NCBI RefSeq assembly: GCF_029784135.1
Contig: NC_073745.1
Span: 115,677,216 to 115,741,215, forward strand
Source: Toxorhynchites rutilus septentrionalis
Taxonomy: Eukaryota > Arthropoda > Insecta > Diptera > Culicidae
Length of the DNA: 64,000 bases
Reading direction: 5' to 3'
Shown: positions 33,923 through 44,066 of the stretch, in pieces
Layout of the letters: each line of letters starts with the position of its first letter
Position numbering within the stretch: the stretch's first letter is position 1
Translations under genes and position numbers: made by a program
Notes under the pieces: generated by a model
What the model was told of the DNA's origin: nothing
Database searches by the model: none
Seen by the model: the letters and a program-made list of their open reading frames with translations, nothing else

Positions 33923-36900
33923 TTAAACGTTGACATCGGCGTTTCTGAGGAACAGGTATAGATGAAGCAGAAGATCAGGATCCCGGCTACCTAAGATATC
34001 CCGGACGGGGATATCCGATTGTCTGCCTTTTGCTCTCAGTGCTCTAGAGAGCTGAGAGCGAGCAGCATGGAACCGGATACACGACCAGACAACATGTTCG
34101 ATGTCGTGGTAGCCATCGCCACAATCACAAAGATTGTTTGCTGCGAGCCCAATGCGATAGAGATGCGCGTTTAAGTTGTAGTGATTGGACATAAGCCGAG
34201 ATATCACGCGAATGAAATCACGACCTACATTCAATCCCTTGAACCATGTACTCGTCGAGACCTTATGGATAATCGTGTGTAACCAACGACCGAACTCATC
34301 TTCACTCCACATGCGCTGCCAACTAACGAGTGTGTCCTGACGAGGAATGTGAAAAAATTCATTATAGGCAATTTGCCTTTCAAAAAGTGTGCCTTCTGAA
34401 GCACCCACCTTAGCTAGCGAGTCCGCTTTCTCATTCCCCGGAATCGAGCAATGAGAGGGAACCCATGCTAAGGTAATTTTGAATAATTTTTCGACCAAAA
34501 CACTCAATAGATGTCTTATTCTTGTTAGGAAATAAGATGAGCGTTTATCAACTTTCATTGAGCGGATTGCCTCTATTGAGCTGAGACTGTCTGAAAAAAT
34601 AAAATAATGGTCGATGGGCAGTGTTTCAATGATCCCTAGAGCATAGTATATCGCACCCATTTCTGCGACATACACGGAACAAGGATCTTTGAGTTTGAAA
34701 GAGGCACTGGAATTTTCATTGAAGATGCCGAAGCCAGTGGACCCGTTTATGTATGAACCGTCAGTAAAGAACATTTTATCAGATCCAACATTCCCATATT
34801 TTTCCGAAAATATCGACGGAATAACATTGGAGCGTAGGTGATCTGGTATTCCATGGATTTTTTGTCGCATGGACAGATAAAAAATGACAGAGGAATTGCA
34901 AAAGTATGGGAAGCAAACTTGGTTGGAGATGCCTGGTGAAGGGTGCACGTCGTGGGTAAGGTACTCATGGTATAAAGACATAAAACTTAACTGAGGAGTC
35001 AGTTGCAGTAGATTTTCGAAGTTATCAATCACCAATGGATTCATGATCTTGCAACGGATGAGAAATCTGTAGGATAATTCTGTGAACCGAAGAGTAAGCG
35101 GGGGTACTCCTGCCAAAACTTCGAGACTCATCGTATGTGTCGAATGCAAACACCCCATGGCTATACGCAAGCAACGATATTGTATCCTCTCCAGCTTGAG
35201 AATATGAATCCTGGCAGCTGATCGGAAGCAAAAACTGCCATATTCTAATACTGACAATATCGTTGTTTTGTACAACTGAATGAGGTCTCCTGGATGGGCA
35301 CCCCACCATGTTCCGGTTATTGTTTGGAGAAAATTGATTCTTTGCTGGCATTTCTGTTTCAAATACGCAATGTGTCTCCCCCAGGTACATTTAGAATCAA
35401 AATATACACCCAGGTATTTGAAAAACATAGAGTGTTGGATCGTTTTGCCGGATAGGTAAAGCTGGAATTGGGCGGGTTCGTGCTTCCTAGAAAAAACGAC
35501 CATTTCAGTTTTCTCCGTAGAGAATTCGATACCCAGCTTGAGGGCCCACGTGAACAGATTGTTCATGGTATCTTGCAACGACTTTTGCAGAGCGACGGGA
35601 TTAGTACCCGTGATGGAAATAACTCCATCGTCTGCAAGTTGTCTCAGCGTGCAGTCTCTAGTTAGACAATCATCCATATTATTGACGTAAAAACTGTACA
35701 AGAGGGGGCTAAGGCAGGAGCCTTGCGGTAGGCCCATAAAACTGTAACGAGAAGATTTTGAGTTGCCATGAGAGAAATTCATGTGCTTTTCTGACAGTAA
35801 ATTGTACAGGAAATTATTCAGAATTGGTGAAAGTCCACGATTATGAAGCTTCTCTGAGAGAATTTCCATGGAAACTGAATCAAATGCCCCTTTGATATCG
35901 AGAAAAACGGAAGCCATTTGTTCTTTGCGAGCAAATGCGATTTGGATTTCAGAAGATAGCAGCGCGAGACAATCATTTGTCCCTCTACCTCGGCGGAAGC
36001 CAAACTGCGTATTTGACAGCAAATTGTTCGTTTCGACCCACTTGTCTAAACGAAGTAGAATCATTTTCTCTAACAATTTGCGAATACAGGATAACATTGC
36101 AATCGGCCTATACGAGTTGTGATCGCAAGCCGGCTTGTTGGGTTTTCGTATGGCTATCACTCTCACTTGTCTCCAGTCATGCGGGACAATATTCAGCTCC
36201 AGAAACTTGTTGAACAAGTTCAGCAAACGCTGTTTTGCCAAGTCGGGAAGATTCTTCAACAAGTTGAATTTAATCTTGTCCGACCCCGGAGCTGAATTGT
36301 TACATGAGAGGAGGGCAATTGAGAATTCTACCATCGAAAAATTCTCATAATCGCATTGGAGCGGAATATCGCGTACGACGCTTTGTGCAGGAACAGAATC
36401 GGGACAAACCTTCCTTGCAAATTTGAAAATCCAACGGTCAGAGTATTCCTCACTTTCATTGGTATGGTTCCAGCCACGCATTCTCCTAGCCGTATTCCAA
36501 AGAGTGCTCATAACGGTCTCCCTTGACAAACCATTGACGAACTTTCGCCAATATCCACGCTTTTTTGCTTTAATCAGACCTTTTAGTTTGGCTTCTAGAG
36601 CTTGGTACATTCGAAACCATTCCACTGATCCAGTTTTCCGGAATTTTTTGAAAGCGGATGATTTTTCAAGGTAGACCTTTGAACACTCCTTGTCCCACCA
36701 AAGTGATGGAGGACGACGTCGGAAAGTGGTAGCAGGAACACGTTTGTTTTGAGCTTGAAGTGCGCTATCGTAAATCAAACTTGATATAAAATTATACTCT
36801 TCAAGGGAAGGAAGTTCATGCATCAAAATGATTGCTTCAGATATTAATTCTGCAAATTTTCTCCAGTCAATATTCTTCGTGAGGTCATACGTAATATCGA

Positions 36901-37558
36901 CTGACTCACTAGATTTTGATTCATTGGCGATCGATAAAATGATTGGTAGGTGATCACTACCGTGGGGATCTTGGATTACCTTCCATGTGCAATCCAGGGA
37001 TAATGAAGAAGAGCAGAGAGATATGTCTAGCATGCTTGCCCGTGCAGGAGGGTTGGCTATCCTAGTTGCTCCCCCAGTATTTAAAACTGTCATGTTGAAG
37101 TTGTCGCACAGATCATAAATCAACGTGGCACGGTTGTCATCGTAGAGTGACCCCCATGCTGTTCCATGGGAGTTGAAGTCACCTAAGATTAACCGCGGCT
37201 CCGGCAATGCCTCGATAATATCAAAGAACTGATGGCGGCCTACCGTAGTCCTGGGAGGAATATATATCGAAGCAATGCAGAGTTCTTTGCCATTGATTTG
37301 TATCTGGCAAGCGACAACTTCAATGCCTGTAATCGATGGGATAGTGACTCTATAGAGGGAGTGACGTTTTTTGATCCCCAATAGTACGCCACTAAACGAG
37401 TCGTTACGATCTAGGCGAATAATGTTGAAATCGTGAAAATTCAGCTCGTCGGCTGAACAAAGCCATGTTTCACAGAGAGAAAATACATCACAGTTAGAAC
37501 TGTGAACTAAAAATTTATATTGGTTTTGTTTAGGGATGATGCTTCTGCAATTCCACTG
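33923..37558 (-). CDS. Non-LTR ORF2: APE endonuclease, RT, RNase H
   Basis: An uninterrupted frame of 1,211 codons. It opens with QWNCRSIIPK, then CETWL, LGDFNSHGTAWG and GSDHLP, the signatures of an APE-like endonuclease that nicks target DNA. The reverse transcriptase has motif A (VFLDIKGAFDSVS), motif B (GLPQGSCLSPLLYS) and motif C (LRQLADDGVIS, with LADD instead of the usual YADD/FADD). RNase H shows FFTDGSYINGS, YVAEMGAI, FSDSLSS and PSHCSIPGNEKADSLAK, so all D-E-D-H/D positions are kept. A CDCG...HDIEHVVWSC zinc-like motif lies near the C-terminus. The open frame starts right after a TGA in the middle of a large palindrome and has no in-frame ATG for about 155 codons, so the normal start seems to be lost or translation reinitiates. 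It is otherwise intact and has no frameshift. Confidence 0.93.
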   Translation of the reverse strand, partial: QWNCRSIIPKQNQYKFLVHSSNCDVFSLCETWLCSADELNFHDFNIIRLDRNDSFSGVLLGIKKRHSLYRVTIPSITGIEVVACQIQINGKELCIASIYIPPRTTVGRHQFFDIIEALPEPRLILGDFNSHGTAWGSLYDDNRATLIYDLCDNFNMTVLNTGGATRIANPPARASMLDISLCSSSLSLDCTWKVIQDPHGSDHLPIILSIANESKSSESVDITYDLTKNIDWRKFAELISEAIILMHELPSLEEYNFISSLIYDSALQAQNKRVPATTFRRRPPSLWWDKECSKVYLEKSSAFKKFRKTGSVEWFRMYQALEAKLKGLIKAKKRGYWRKFVNGLSRETVMSTLWNTARRMRGWNHTNESEEYSDRWIFKFARKVCPDSVPAQSVVRDIPLQCDYENFSMVEFSIALLSCNNSAPGSDKIKFNLLKNLPDLAKQRLLNLFNKFLELNIVPHDWRQVRVIAIRKPNKPACDHNSYRPIAMLSCIRKLLEKMILLRLDKWVETNNLLSNTQFGFRRGRGTNDCLALLSSEIQIAFARKEQMASVFLDIKGAFDSVSMEILSEKLHNRGLSPILNNFLYNLLSEKHMNFSHGNSKSSRYSFMGLPQGSCLSPLLYSFYVNNMDDCLTRDCTLRQLADDGVISITGTNPVALQKSLQDTMNNLFTWALKLGIEFSTEKTEMVVFSRKHEPAQFQLYLSGKTIQHSMFFKYLGVYFDSKCTWGRHIAYLKQKCQQRINFLQTITGTWWGAHPGDLIQLYKTTILSVLEYGSFCFRSAARIHILKLERIQYRCLRIAMGCLHSTHTMSLEVLAGVPPLTLRFTELSYRFLIRCKIMNPLVIDNFENLLQLTPQLSFMSLYHEYLTHDVHPSPGISNQVCFPYFCNSSVIFYLSMRQKIHGIPDHLRSNVIPSIFSEKYGNVGSDKMFFTDGSYINGSTGFGIFNENSSASFKLKDPCSVYVAEMGAIYYALGIIETLPIDHYFIFSDSLSSIEAIRSMKVDKRSSYFLTRIRHLLSVLVEKLFKITLAWVPSHCSIPGNEKADSLAKVGASEGTLFERQIAYNEFFHIPRQDTLVSWQRMWSEDEFGRWLHTIIHKVSTSTWFKGLNVGRDFIRVISRLMSNHYNLNAHLYRIGLAANNLCDCGDGYHDIEHVVWSCIRFHAARSQLSRALRAKGRQSDIPVRDILGSRDPDLLLHLYLFLRNADVNV

Positions 37559-37600
37559 TCATACAGTGGAATTGCAGAAGCATCATCCCTAAACTAAACC
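37522..37600. repeat. 79-bp near-perfect palindrome at the ORF1/ORF2 junction
   Basis: The arms 37,522-37,559 and 37,563-37,600 are reverse complements over 38 bp with one mismatch, separated by three bases (CAT on plus, ATG on minus). One arm is the first codons of ORF2 (WNCRSIIPKQ). The other is its inverted copy in the inter-ORF gap. On the mRNA this is a long hairpin with AUG in the loop, overlapping a UGA. Confidence 0.95.
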
Positions 37601-37644
37601 AAATCCTTAAACTAATGGTCAAATCCTTGACCTCTTGCGCTGAA

Positions 37645-39057
37645 TTAGGCATCGAGGGAAATGAACGCTGCTAAAAAGCCACATTTTTCTTTCAAAAATG
37701 TTCTCACAACCGGAAGCAAACATAATACTATGCTTTTGAGAGGATCATTTATATTTAAAGCATTTAAAATGTTATCCACAAGGTCTGAAAGCGCAAGCAG
37801 GCCAGGTAGTGGCTGTTGCTTCGACCGCGAAAATGGAACAGACGTGTTCGTTGTTGTTCCGGGAAGTGCTGAGGACCCCTGGTTGGTAGCATGACCACGT
37901 AAACCGGGAGGTACTTGCTTCGGCCTATTCTCAGCACGTTCAGTTCGAGGCTTTATTCCAACTTGGGAAGTTTCGGTATTCTTTCTGGGGAGTGATGGAA
38001 AAGAAGTAATTTTTCTTTTCCTGATGGCACCCTGCGATGTACCGGAACATCCGGCATTGGGAGCGTCAGCAACAGGCTCGTCGTTCTGCAGAATGGAGTA
38101 GGGATTGTCCTGTGTCGTTGGCACGGAACTCTTAAGCATTTCTGCAAAAGTCCGCTTGGAACGTTCCTTTAAATAACGCTTGAGTTTTTCCCCTCGTTGT
38201 TTGTACACCGGGCATTGAATAAGATCATGAGGAGTCCCGCCGCAATGAAGACACTTGTGCTCTTTCGCGCAAGGATTCTCATCATGGCTCTCTCCACAAT
38301 CTGCGCAACGTTTTTTATTGCAACAATAGGCGGCCGTGTGACCGAGTTGCATACATTTGTTGCATTTCATTACCCGGGGTACAAACAATCGAACAGGTAA
38401 ACGAAGTGCCCCTATTGCAACGTAATTTGGAAGGGCGGAACCCTCAAAAGTCACACGAAAAGAGTTTGTCCGATTGAGAATTCTTTTGTCATTTTTATGT
38501 GACACAGATTTCAGTCGATCGCATGCAAGAATCTTCACAGTTTTTAGTGAAGAGTTCTTGAAGCGACCGACACCATCGATTATCTCTTTTCGTGTCAAAC
38601 CTTTTTCGGTTATTACGCCGTCTATTTCGACGTTGCAACAGGGTACGTATACACGATACTCAATCGCAAAGAGGTCGCAGCGCGTTATTTTGTTCGCTTG
38701 GGTCCTGCTTGAGACGACAACTCGTAGTTTGTCTGGCCCCATCCGTGTAATTTCGGTAACGTCAGAAAAATGTTGAGTTAGTTCCTTCGAGATACGAATG
38801 ACATTGAGAGGTTTGGATTTTCGTCTAAAGTACACAATGCATGGGCCTTTGGAGCCTTCAGGGTATTCTTTAGGACGAAAATCCTGTTTCTCGTCGATTT
38901 CCTCATCTTCGGAACTATCAACTTCGTAAACAGAATTTTCTACCTCAATTTCTGCTTCATCCTCCTGCTCTTCAGGAGGAGGTTCGGTATCAGAAATATT
39001 CAATTGCGTCAACGGGGGGTCCTTTCCGCCCTCAGCTATATTAGAAAAATCGGCCAA
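37645..39057 (-). CDS. Non-LTR ORF1, Gag-like RNA-binding protein
   Basis: An uninterrupted 470-residue frame starting ATG at 39,057. The N-terminus is acidic (residues 24-60, rich in Glu and Asp). A basic middle part is followed by three CCHC zinc knuckles: CNKCMQLGHTAAYC (232-245), CADCGESHDENPC (251-263, with a shorter C-H spacing) and CLHCGGTPHDLIQC (269-282). The C-terminal 180 residues are Ser/Thr/Pro-rich and end in a hydrophobic segment. Such proteins coat the element RNA in ribonucleoprotein particles and assist reverse transcription. The stop lies 86 nt upstream of the ORF2 frame. The frame is intact, indicating relatively recent insertion. Confidence 0.92.
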   Translation of the reverse strand: MADFSNIAEGGKDPPLTQLNISDTEPPPEEQEDEAEIEVENSVYEVDSSEDEEIDEKQDFRPKEYPEGSKGPCIVYFRRKSKPLNVIRISKELTQHFSDVTEITRMGPDKLRVVVSSRTQANKITRCDLFAIEYRVYVPCCNVEIDGVITEKGLTRKEIIDGVGRFKNSSLKTVKILACDRLKSVSHKNDKRILNRTNSFRVTFEGSALPNYVAIGALRLPVRLFVPRVMKCNKCMQLGHTAAYCCNKKRCADCGESHDENPCAKEHKCLHCGGTPHDLIQCPVYKQRGEKLKRYLKERSKRTFAEMLKSSVPTTQDNPYSILQNDEPVADAPNAGCSGTSQGAIRKRKITSFPSLPRKNTETSQVGIKPRTERAENRPKQVPPGLRGHATNQGSSALPGTTTNTSVPFSRSKQQPLPGLLALSDLVDNILNALNINDPLKSIVLCLLPVVRTFLKEKCGFLAAFISLDA

Positions 39058-39546
39058 CTGTTCGATATGAACAGAATATAATAATTATCAAAATGAATAA
39101 GTAAAAAAAAATATTATAAGGTTATGCTGCGGATAATATTTATATTAATTTATTTTATTTATATAAAATTCTAAAATGAAAAAAAGTTCCAATAAAATTT
39201 CAACGGTAATGTAACCAAGAAAAAATAGACACCCCTAATGCCAACGTTTGCCGATTTGGTAAACACACAGATGAACAATGGTGTAAATCGAGCACAGATG
39301 GTAGAAGGAATGATAGGAGGACAAAAGAAAAATAAACTTATACTTGCCGCTGCTGTGTGGCGTGTGTGATAAATCTGTCTGAATTGTATCCTCTGCGTCT
39401 CGGTCGCGCACCACTTTGAGCTTCGCTCTACTCGCAAGCGCAACCGATGAAAAAAAAACACAGTCTGATTCGATGTGGAAAAAACACCTTTGTTGGATCG
39501 TTTCGAAAACCTATCCGATCTACTTGCGAGTTATCGAACGAATCAA
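39058..39546 (-). promoter_or_regulatory. 5' untranslated region of the non-LTR element
   Basis: Upstream of ORF1 on the minus strand lies a non-coding leader of about 490 bp. I-group elements usually carry an internal promoter there. No specific core element is claimed. Confidence 0.45.
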
Positions 39547-40119
39547 TTTGATGATGTTTTTTTTGATAATATTTTATATGATGCACTAAGACCAAGGGAT
39601 TGCTAAGATGGCCGCCTTTCAGTAGCCAGCATAGAAAATCATGAGCATAGAAATCATAACCTAAAATTCAAAATGAAGTGCTCCGCGCGATTCTTCGGCT
39701 GTGATTTGAATTGCAAATCGTCAAGAAAGCTTCCGGATGGGTATCCAAACATCGCTTGCCAAAAAAAAACTATCCAACGTAATCAAATATTAACATATAT
39801 GACTCCAAACATTAAACAATACGTGAGCCCCCTAAGCGCGAGCCCTGTTTTATGCTGCCTACGCTCAATTTGCATTGGATGGGATAGGGTTGCCAGAGCC
39901 CCGACTAAGACGCACTTTCAGTTTTTTTTCAGATTTTCTATCTCGAAGCTATCGTGAATGGCGTGCAAAAAATTGAAAAGTACGTTTTAACATGGATCCT
40001 ATGGTAAACCATATAGGGGTTCAAAAATTTTTTTCATTCGGTGCCCTATAGAATACATTCCACATTGCGGGTGATTTGGGTTTTGGGCACTTCTTACTTT
40101 CTTACCTAGCCAGGCCTTC

Positions 40120-42315
40120 TCACAAGAAACCTTCGCTGCTTTTATTAGTAGTTGTGATGCTATATTTAGCTCAGTAATACTTGTTTACAAAGTTTTAGGC
40201 ATACGTAAACAAGTATGAGTGCATTGGACACGCGAAAAGAAAATAGAAATTAATTTTTGTCTATGGCTCAACGCACTGTACGACGTCTCCAATTGAGGGG
40301 TTGGGGTTCCGATTTTAAGGGCTGTTCACTTTTTGCTAGAACTTCCGTCTTTCGACTTCCCCCCGATCCAGACTTCTTGGCAGTCACATTCAACAATTTA
40401 GCTAGCTTCGTGTGTGAGAAGACTGTAATTTTACATTGCGCGAGCAAAATATTCAAACGTTACAAACATACAAAACAAATACCTAAAATTTAAGAATGGC
40501 CGGATTTATAACGTTCCACCCTTTAGCTTGGTCAAAAAAACTTATAGATTGCTTAATCTGATTGATTACTAAGGATGGCCTATGAGTTGTATTTTTGTTG
40601 TAATTCATGCGAAATTGGTATTAGTTTTGTAAAGTAATGATAGTCTCTCTTCTTATTCTGTTGTTATGCTAAATCGACATTTTCCGGTTTTTGAAATGTT
40701 CCGGGCCTGAACTAAACAATAAAATTGATAAAGCTAGGCTAATAAACGAAGATATCACACTCAAGAAATTGATTTTGGTTGAAATTGGTTCTAATGTCAT
40801 GTAATAAATACAATTTTATACGACTATTGATTGAGCGGACAGACACTTCCAAAACATATCAAATTATTTCATGAGGTCAATAGAGGAGACATTCTATCAA
40901 TTCATACTTGTTCAGGTCATACGATTTGAGATATAATATTTGGCAATATCCAAACATGGTTTGCACGATTCGTTTCCTTCGAAAAACAACCACCCTCACC
41001 CCAATCCCACCAACCCCGTGAGAAAAAAGCACACGTGCCCATTATGTAAAGCACATCCAATCATTTGTCAACTCGTCAGTGGCAGGGCAGGGCAGGGAGG
41101 TTAGTTGCGCTCATGTGATAGATTGGCGTCTTGTAAGTGGAACCCCTGGAGGACTCCACATTCTGCACGGTTTCGTCATCATCATCATTTACGCTCTCAC
41201 GCGAAAGTACTGCTGCTTCCTTCTTCGCCTCCGAGTTTTCCCCACGATCAAAGCTCATGCTCTTGACGCCGGGGCCGGCAAGAAGTGATGGGTCCACCCT
41301 CGTTTTTCGTTATTAGGTACTAACTTTTGCATCTTGCTCTGCGACGGATGGACGCTGTTGGGGAAAACTTTATGGGCTGTGTTAATTACTTACTATGTAT
41401 TCTGCCTCACCACCTAAGCGCGGTGAGCCGTTTATGGTTTCACACAGCCATTAGCGTTATTTGAGGAAGAAAATTGGCTTACAGCAAAAGGAAGGACTGG
41501 ATATCAATTTGGCGCAGCCTGCGAGACAGGCTGGAGTCTGGGAGCTATTACAAATAATAGTTCATAGTTGTTGTTGTTTTTTGCTCCTAATAAATTAGTG
41601 AAATATGGTGTGGATTTCAAAATGTATCATCGTGTTTAATTGCAATTACACCTCACCTGGTGTTTCAACAGCGCTTTCCACTATCCCGTTGTCTTGAATG
41701 CGTCAACGACACGAATTTCATTTCAAATTCCGGGAAAGCACGCTCGTATTTTCTCCGATGATTTACCAGTAAACAAGCAAATCCATCCAATCTCGCTAGT
41801 GAACACGTATCCAAAGCTTTTCCGTGCTGTAGCCATTTTGTTGCTTCCCTCCGATTTGTTTTGGGTTCAAGGGTTGTCTTTTCCCCGGCCGTAACCGTTA
41901 GTCGCGCTCGGGAGTTTTCCATGTTTCCCTAGTCATGGTGGTGAATCCTCGACTAATTAAAGGTTCTCCAGCCCTCTAATGGGATTCCCACCGGGTATGA
42001 CATGTGTGATTTGAACTTTGACTCGGTGGAGCCACGCTTGCCTCTGCTCTGGGTATTCTCCACCGATTTATCACGGGCGAAGTGGCACAAAACTTAAGCG
42101 TGAGTCATTATGGTTGCTTCGCACGGAATTGGCGTCCCAATTCCCAGAAGCGTCCGGCGAAACTGAAAGACTACTTTCCAAACGTTAGGCGCTTCCTCGT
42201 TTGGATATTTTTTTTCCGGGAAACACGTTTGAGATATTTGTACAACATGAGTTTAGCTGACGTGATTTTTTAACCTGCTCATTTGATGTTTTCTTCCTCT
42301 CTTCCCTATTTTCAG
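40120..42315. other. Single-copy-looking region, probable intron or intergenic
   Basis: Balanced composition, no repeats recognised, and only short open frames without domains (for example 41,640-41,894 plus). It precedes a candidate microexon with good splice signals. Confidence 0.4.
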
Positions 42316-42342
42316 ATTGTCATGCAAGCATCGTCTCGAAAG
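42316..42342 (+). other. Candidate 27-nt internal microexon
   Basis: A pyrimidine-rich tract (TTCTTCCTCTCTTCCCTA) and TTTCAG precede a 27-nt piece that is followed by GTGAGTGTGTG, a strong donor. The length is a multiple of three. It reads IVMQASSRK in phase 0 or CHASIVSK in another phase, so no stop is introduced in those phases. If real, a host gene on the plus strand spans this region with large TE-filled introns. No neighbouring exon was identified and the gene is unknown. Confidence 0.35.
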
Positions 42343-42375
42343 GTGAGTGTGTGTTTACTGAAAAAAAAAAATTAT

Positions 42376-44066
42376 AGGAGGTTGTGTCCAGGATACGACC
42401 GCATTGTTGACGTAGAACTACGCTGTTATTCTATATAAGTCGCTTATTCATACCTTCGGATATTATTCTATAATGCTGTGAAATTTTAGAAACAACTGCT
42501 TAGTAGTATAATCTCTGAAATGGTTTTTTCATTGTAGAATTTGTTGACGATAATTGATTGATGATTCATTCTTGCCCTCGCAAAACAATACACTAGCTGA
42601 TCGTAAGTCGTAATTTATTTCATGTCAATGCAATGAAAATTTACCTCGAATGCTTTTCTTTTTTTTTTGCCTTTTTCGCAATTGACATAGACTCGGCTAG
42701 ACTCGATTATATACATGTTGCACCAGCACCATTTTTCCACATCTCATAACTACATCAATATATCTTTGGCACCGCATGGGAACAACAACAATGACAACAC
42801 TTGCAAGTCTCAAATATCATGCTACATGTTATTTAGTATTGCCTTAAAGGAATCGCACCTATAGGCATCGTTCGTACAACGTAAACCAAGCGCCAAACAA
42901 GCGTTCGCCATAGCATGCATACAGAGCCATACATTGGTGGCTTGAAACTACTAGGAATATAAAACACTTCATTTTGCGCTATTCTCAAAAGAAACGCTTC
43001 TGTTAATATTACTGGCCTCGAAAAAAGTTGTATTTCTTTCTCATGCTCGAGAGAAGCGCAGCTATCACCCTTAGTGGAGGAAGTTTTGCTACTGGCAAGC
43101 GAAACCAGATACAAAATTCCAGAACGACATTTACTTTCTCGGTGACTAAACAAGCGAAATAAACTCTTTTTGTTAATAACAACCTCGAAAACAGTAGCAA
43201 TGCTTCATAGCGCTAATGCCATCCTAGCTGAAGGCACTTTTGCAACTGGCACGTGAACCCAAATAACTTATAACATTCCAGTAAGACATTCAAGATGCTT
43301 GGTATTACCCAAATATTTGTTTGACGCACAACCTTAACGCCTGCTTCGCCATAACGTCAGTTTAATGCATTGATGCATTCTCAAAGGCACCAACGAAGCC
43401 CTTATGATGATGGGAAACAAACAATGTTAACTGCTTGGAAAAAGACTGAATTAAGCCACACAGCTTGTACTCTGCTGTAACACCCATCGATGCGAATTCG
43501 CTGATGAGTTTGTCAAGAGCGACCGCCTTCACCACCAACGGGGGGAGCTTGATTTTGGTTGCTGCCTGGGTAACGGCGATTACATTTTCGACCGACGCGC
43601 CGAAATCGCCTACTTCGCTGTTGTGCGATGCGGTGTCACACTTGCGAAGGCTCGGTTCAGTGCGAGCGCTTTTCACTGCACCAACAACGCATCATTAGAT
43701 GACGCTTGCCTCAAAATATTCTTGCCCCTGGCAATGCGTTCGTTTTTTGCAATTCTCGAGCCTGCCTTCCTCTTCTTCTTGCTCATCATACACTACGCGA
43801 AGCGTTCAATTTATGACGCGGAAAGAAAAACACACGATAAGAATAACGCGAAAAACGAACAGAAAAACCAAACGACGATATCCAAGTTGGATTACCACTG
43901 GTGGGGTCCAATCTTAGATCGAAGCGTAGCCGATTCGATTCGTTTAGTATGTGAATCGCCAAAATCCGTTCGCGGCAAAAATAGTTATTAACGTTAACTT
44001 TATTTCATAAAAACGTGACCTATTTTCTGATTTGGCACCCTTAATGAAAGACGTAGTTCTACGTCA
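42376..44066 (+). mobile_element. Palindromic-end repeat family, 1.7-kb copy
   Basis: The left end GGAGGTTGTGTCC, ATACGACCGCATTG and GACGTAGAACTACG (42,409-42,422), and the right end GACGTAGTTCTACGTC (44,050-44,065), mark another member of the family. The right 100 bp (AGTTATTAACGTTAACTTTA) matches 22,560-22,620 in reverse. Unlike the 24.7 and 54.8-kb copies it contains a reverse-strand coding-like segment (43,362-43,805). Confidence 0.6.
43362..43805 (-). pseudogene. Coding-like segment inside the repeat, unknown protein
   Basis: On the minus strand an ATG near 43,788 starts MSKKKRKAGSRIAKNERIAR, a very basic N-terminus, and continues to about 43,677, where the frame breaks. A second frame (43,676-43,362) continues with LRKCDTASHNSEVGDFGASV, KIKLPPLVVKAV and ISEFASMGVTAEYK before a stop. 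The pieces adjoin in different frames and could be one gene of about 140 codons with a frameshift. I do not recognise the family. Alternatively both are chance frames in GC-richer sequence. Confidence 0.3.

Larger units (their letters stand above)
33410..39546 (-). mobile_element. Near-intact I-group non-LTR retrotransposon, 6.1 kb
   Basis: The minus strand carries a 5' untranslated region of about 490 bp (39,058-39,546), ORF1 with three zinc knuckles, ORF2 with endonuclease, reverse transcriptase and RNase H, and about 510 bp of 3' untranslated sequence ending TTAATAAAAAATA. The clade-level call rests on the combination of an APE-type endonuclease, RNase H and CCHC ORF1, as in the I, LOA and related groups. 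Related but imperfect AT-rich sequences (TTTGATTATTTTTT at 33,396-33,409; TTTGATGATGTTTTTTT at 39,547) flank it and may be the target duplication. The insertion lies in the right arm of a foldback element. The boundaries are approximate. Confidence 0.85.
29800..40119. mobile_element. Foldback element split by SINE, Tc1 and non-LTR insertions
   Basis: The left end AAAGGGCCTGGCTGGGTAAC (29,800) and the right end GTTACCTAGCCAGGCC-like sequence (about 40,100-40,119) mirror each other. They match the compact element at 47,211-49,323. The left arm shares GTGCCCCCAAACCAAAT, TCTATGGTAAAAAATGTACTTTT and 'GATTTAGAAATTCAGTACTG'. The right arm appears in two pieces (33,100-33,409 and 39,547-40,119) on either side of the 6.1-kb LINE. 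Inside lie a SINE (30.4-30.6 kb) and a dead Tc1 element (31.3-32.9 kb). With the insertions removed, the core resembles other foldbacks of this family. Confidence 0.65.

Noticed and set aside
43623..43991. 122-codon plus-strand frame
   Set aside because: It overlaps the reverse-strand coding-like segment and the repeat end; a hydrophobic patch is the only feature.
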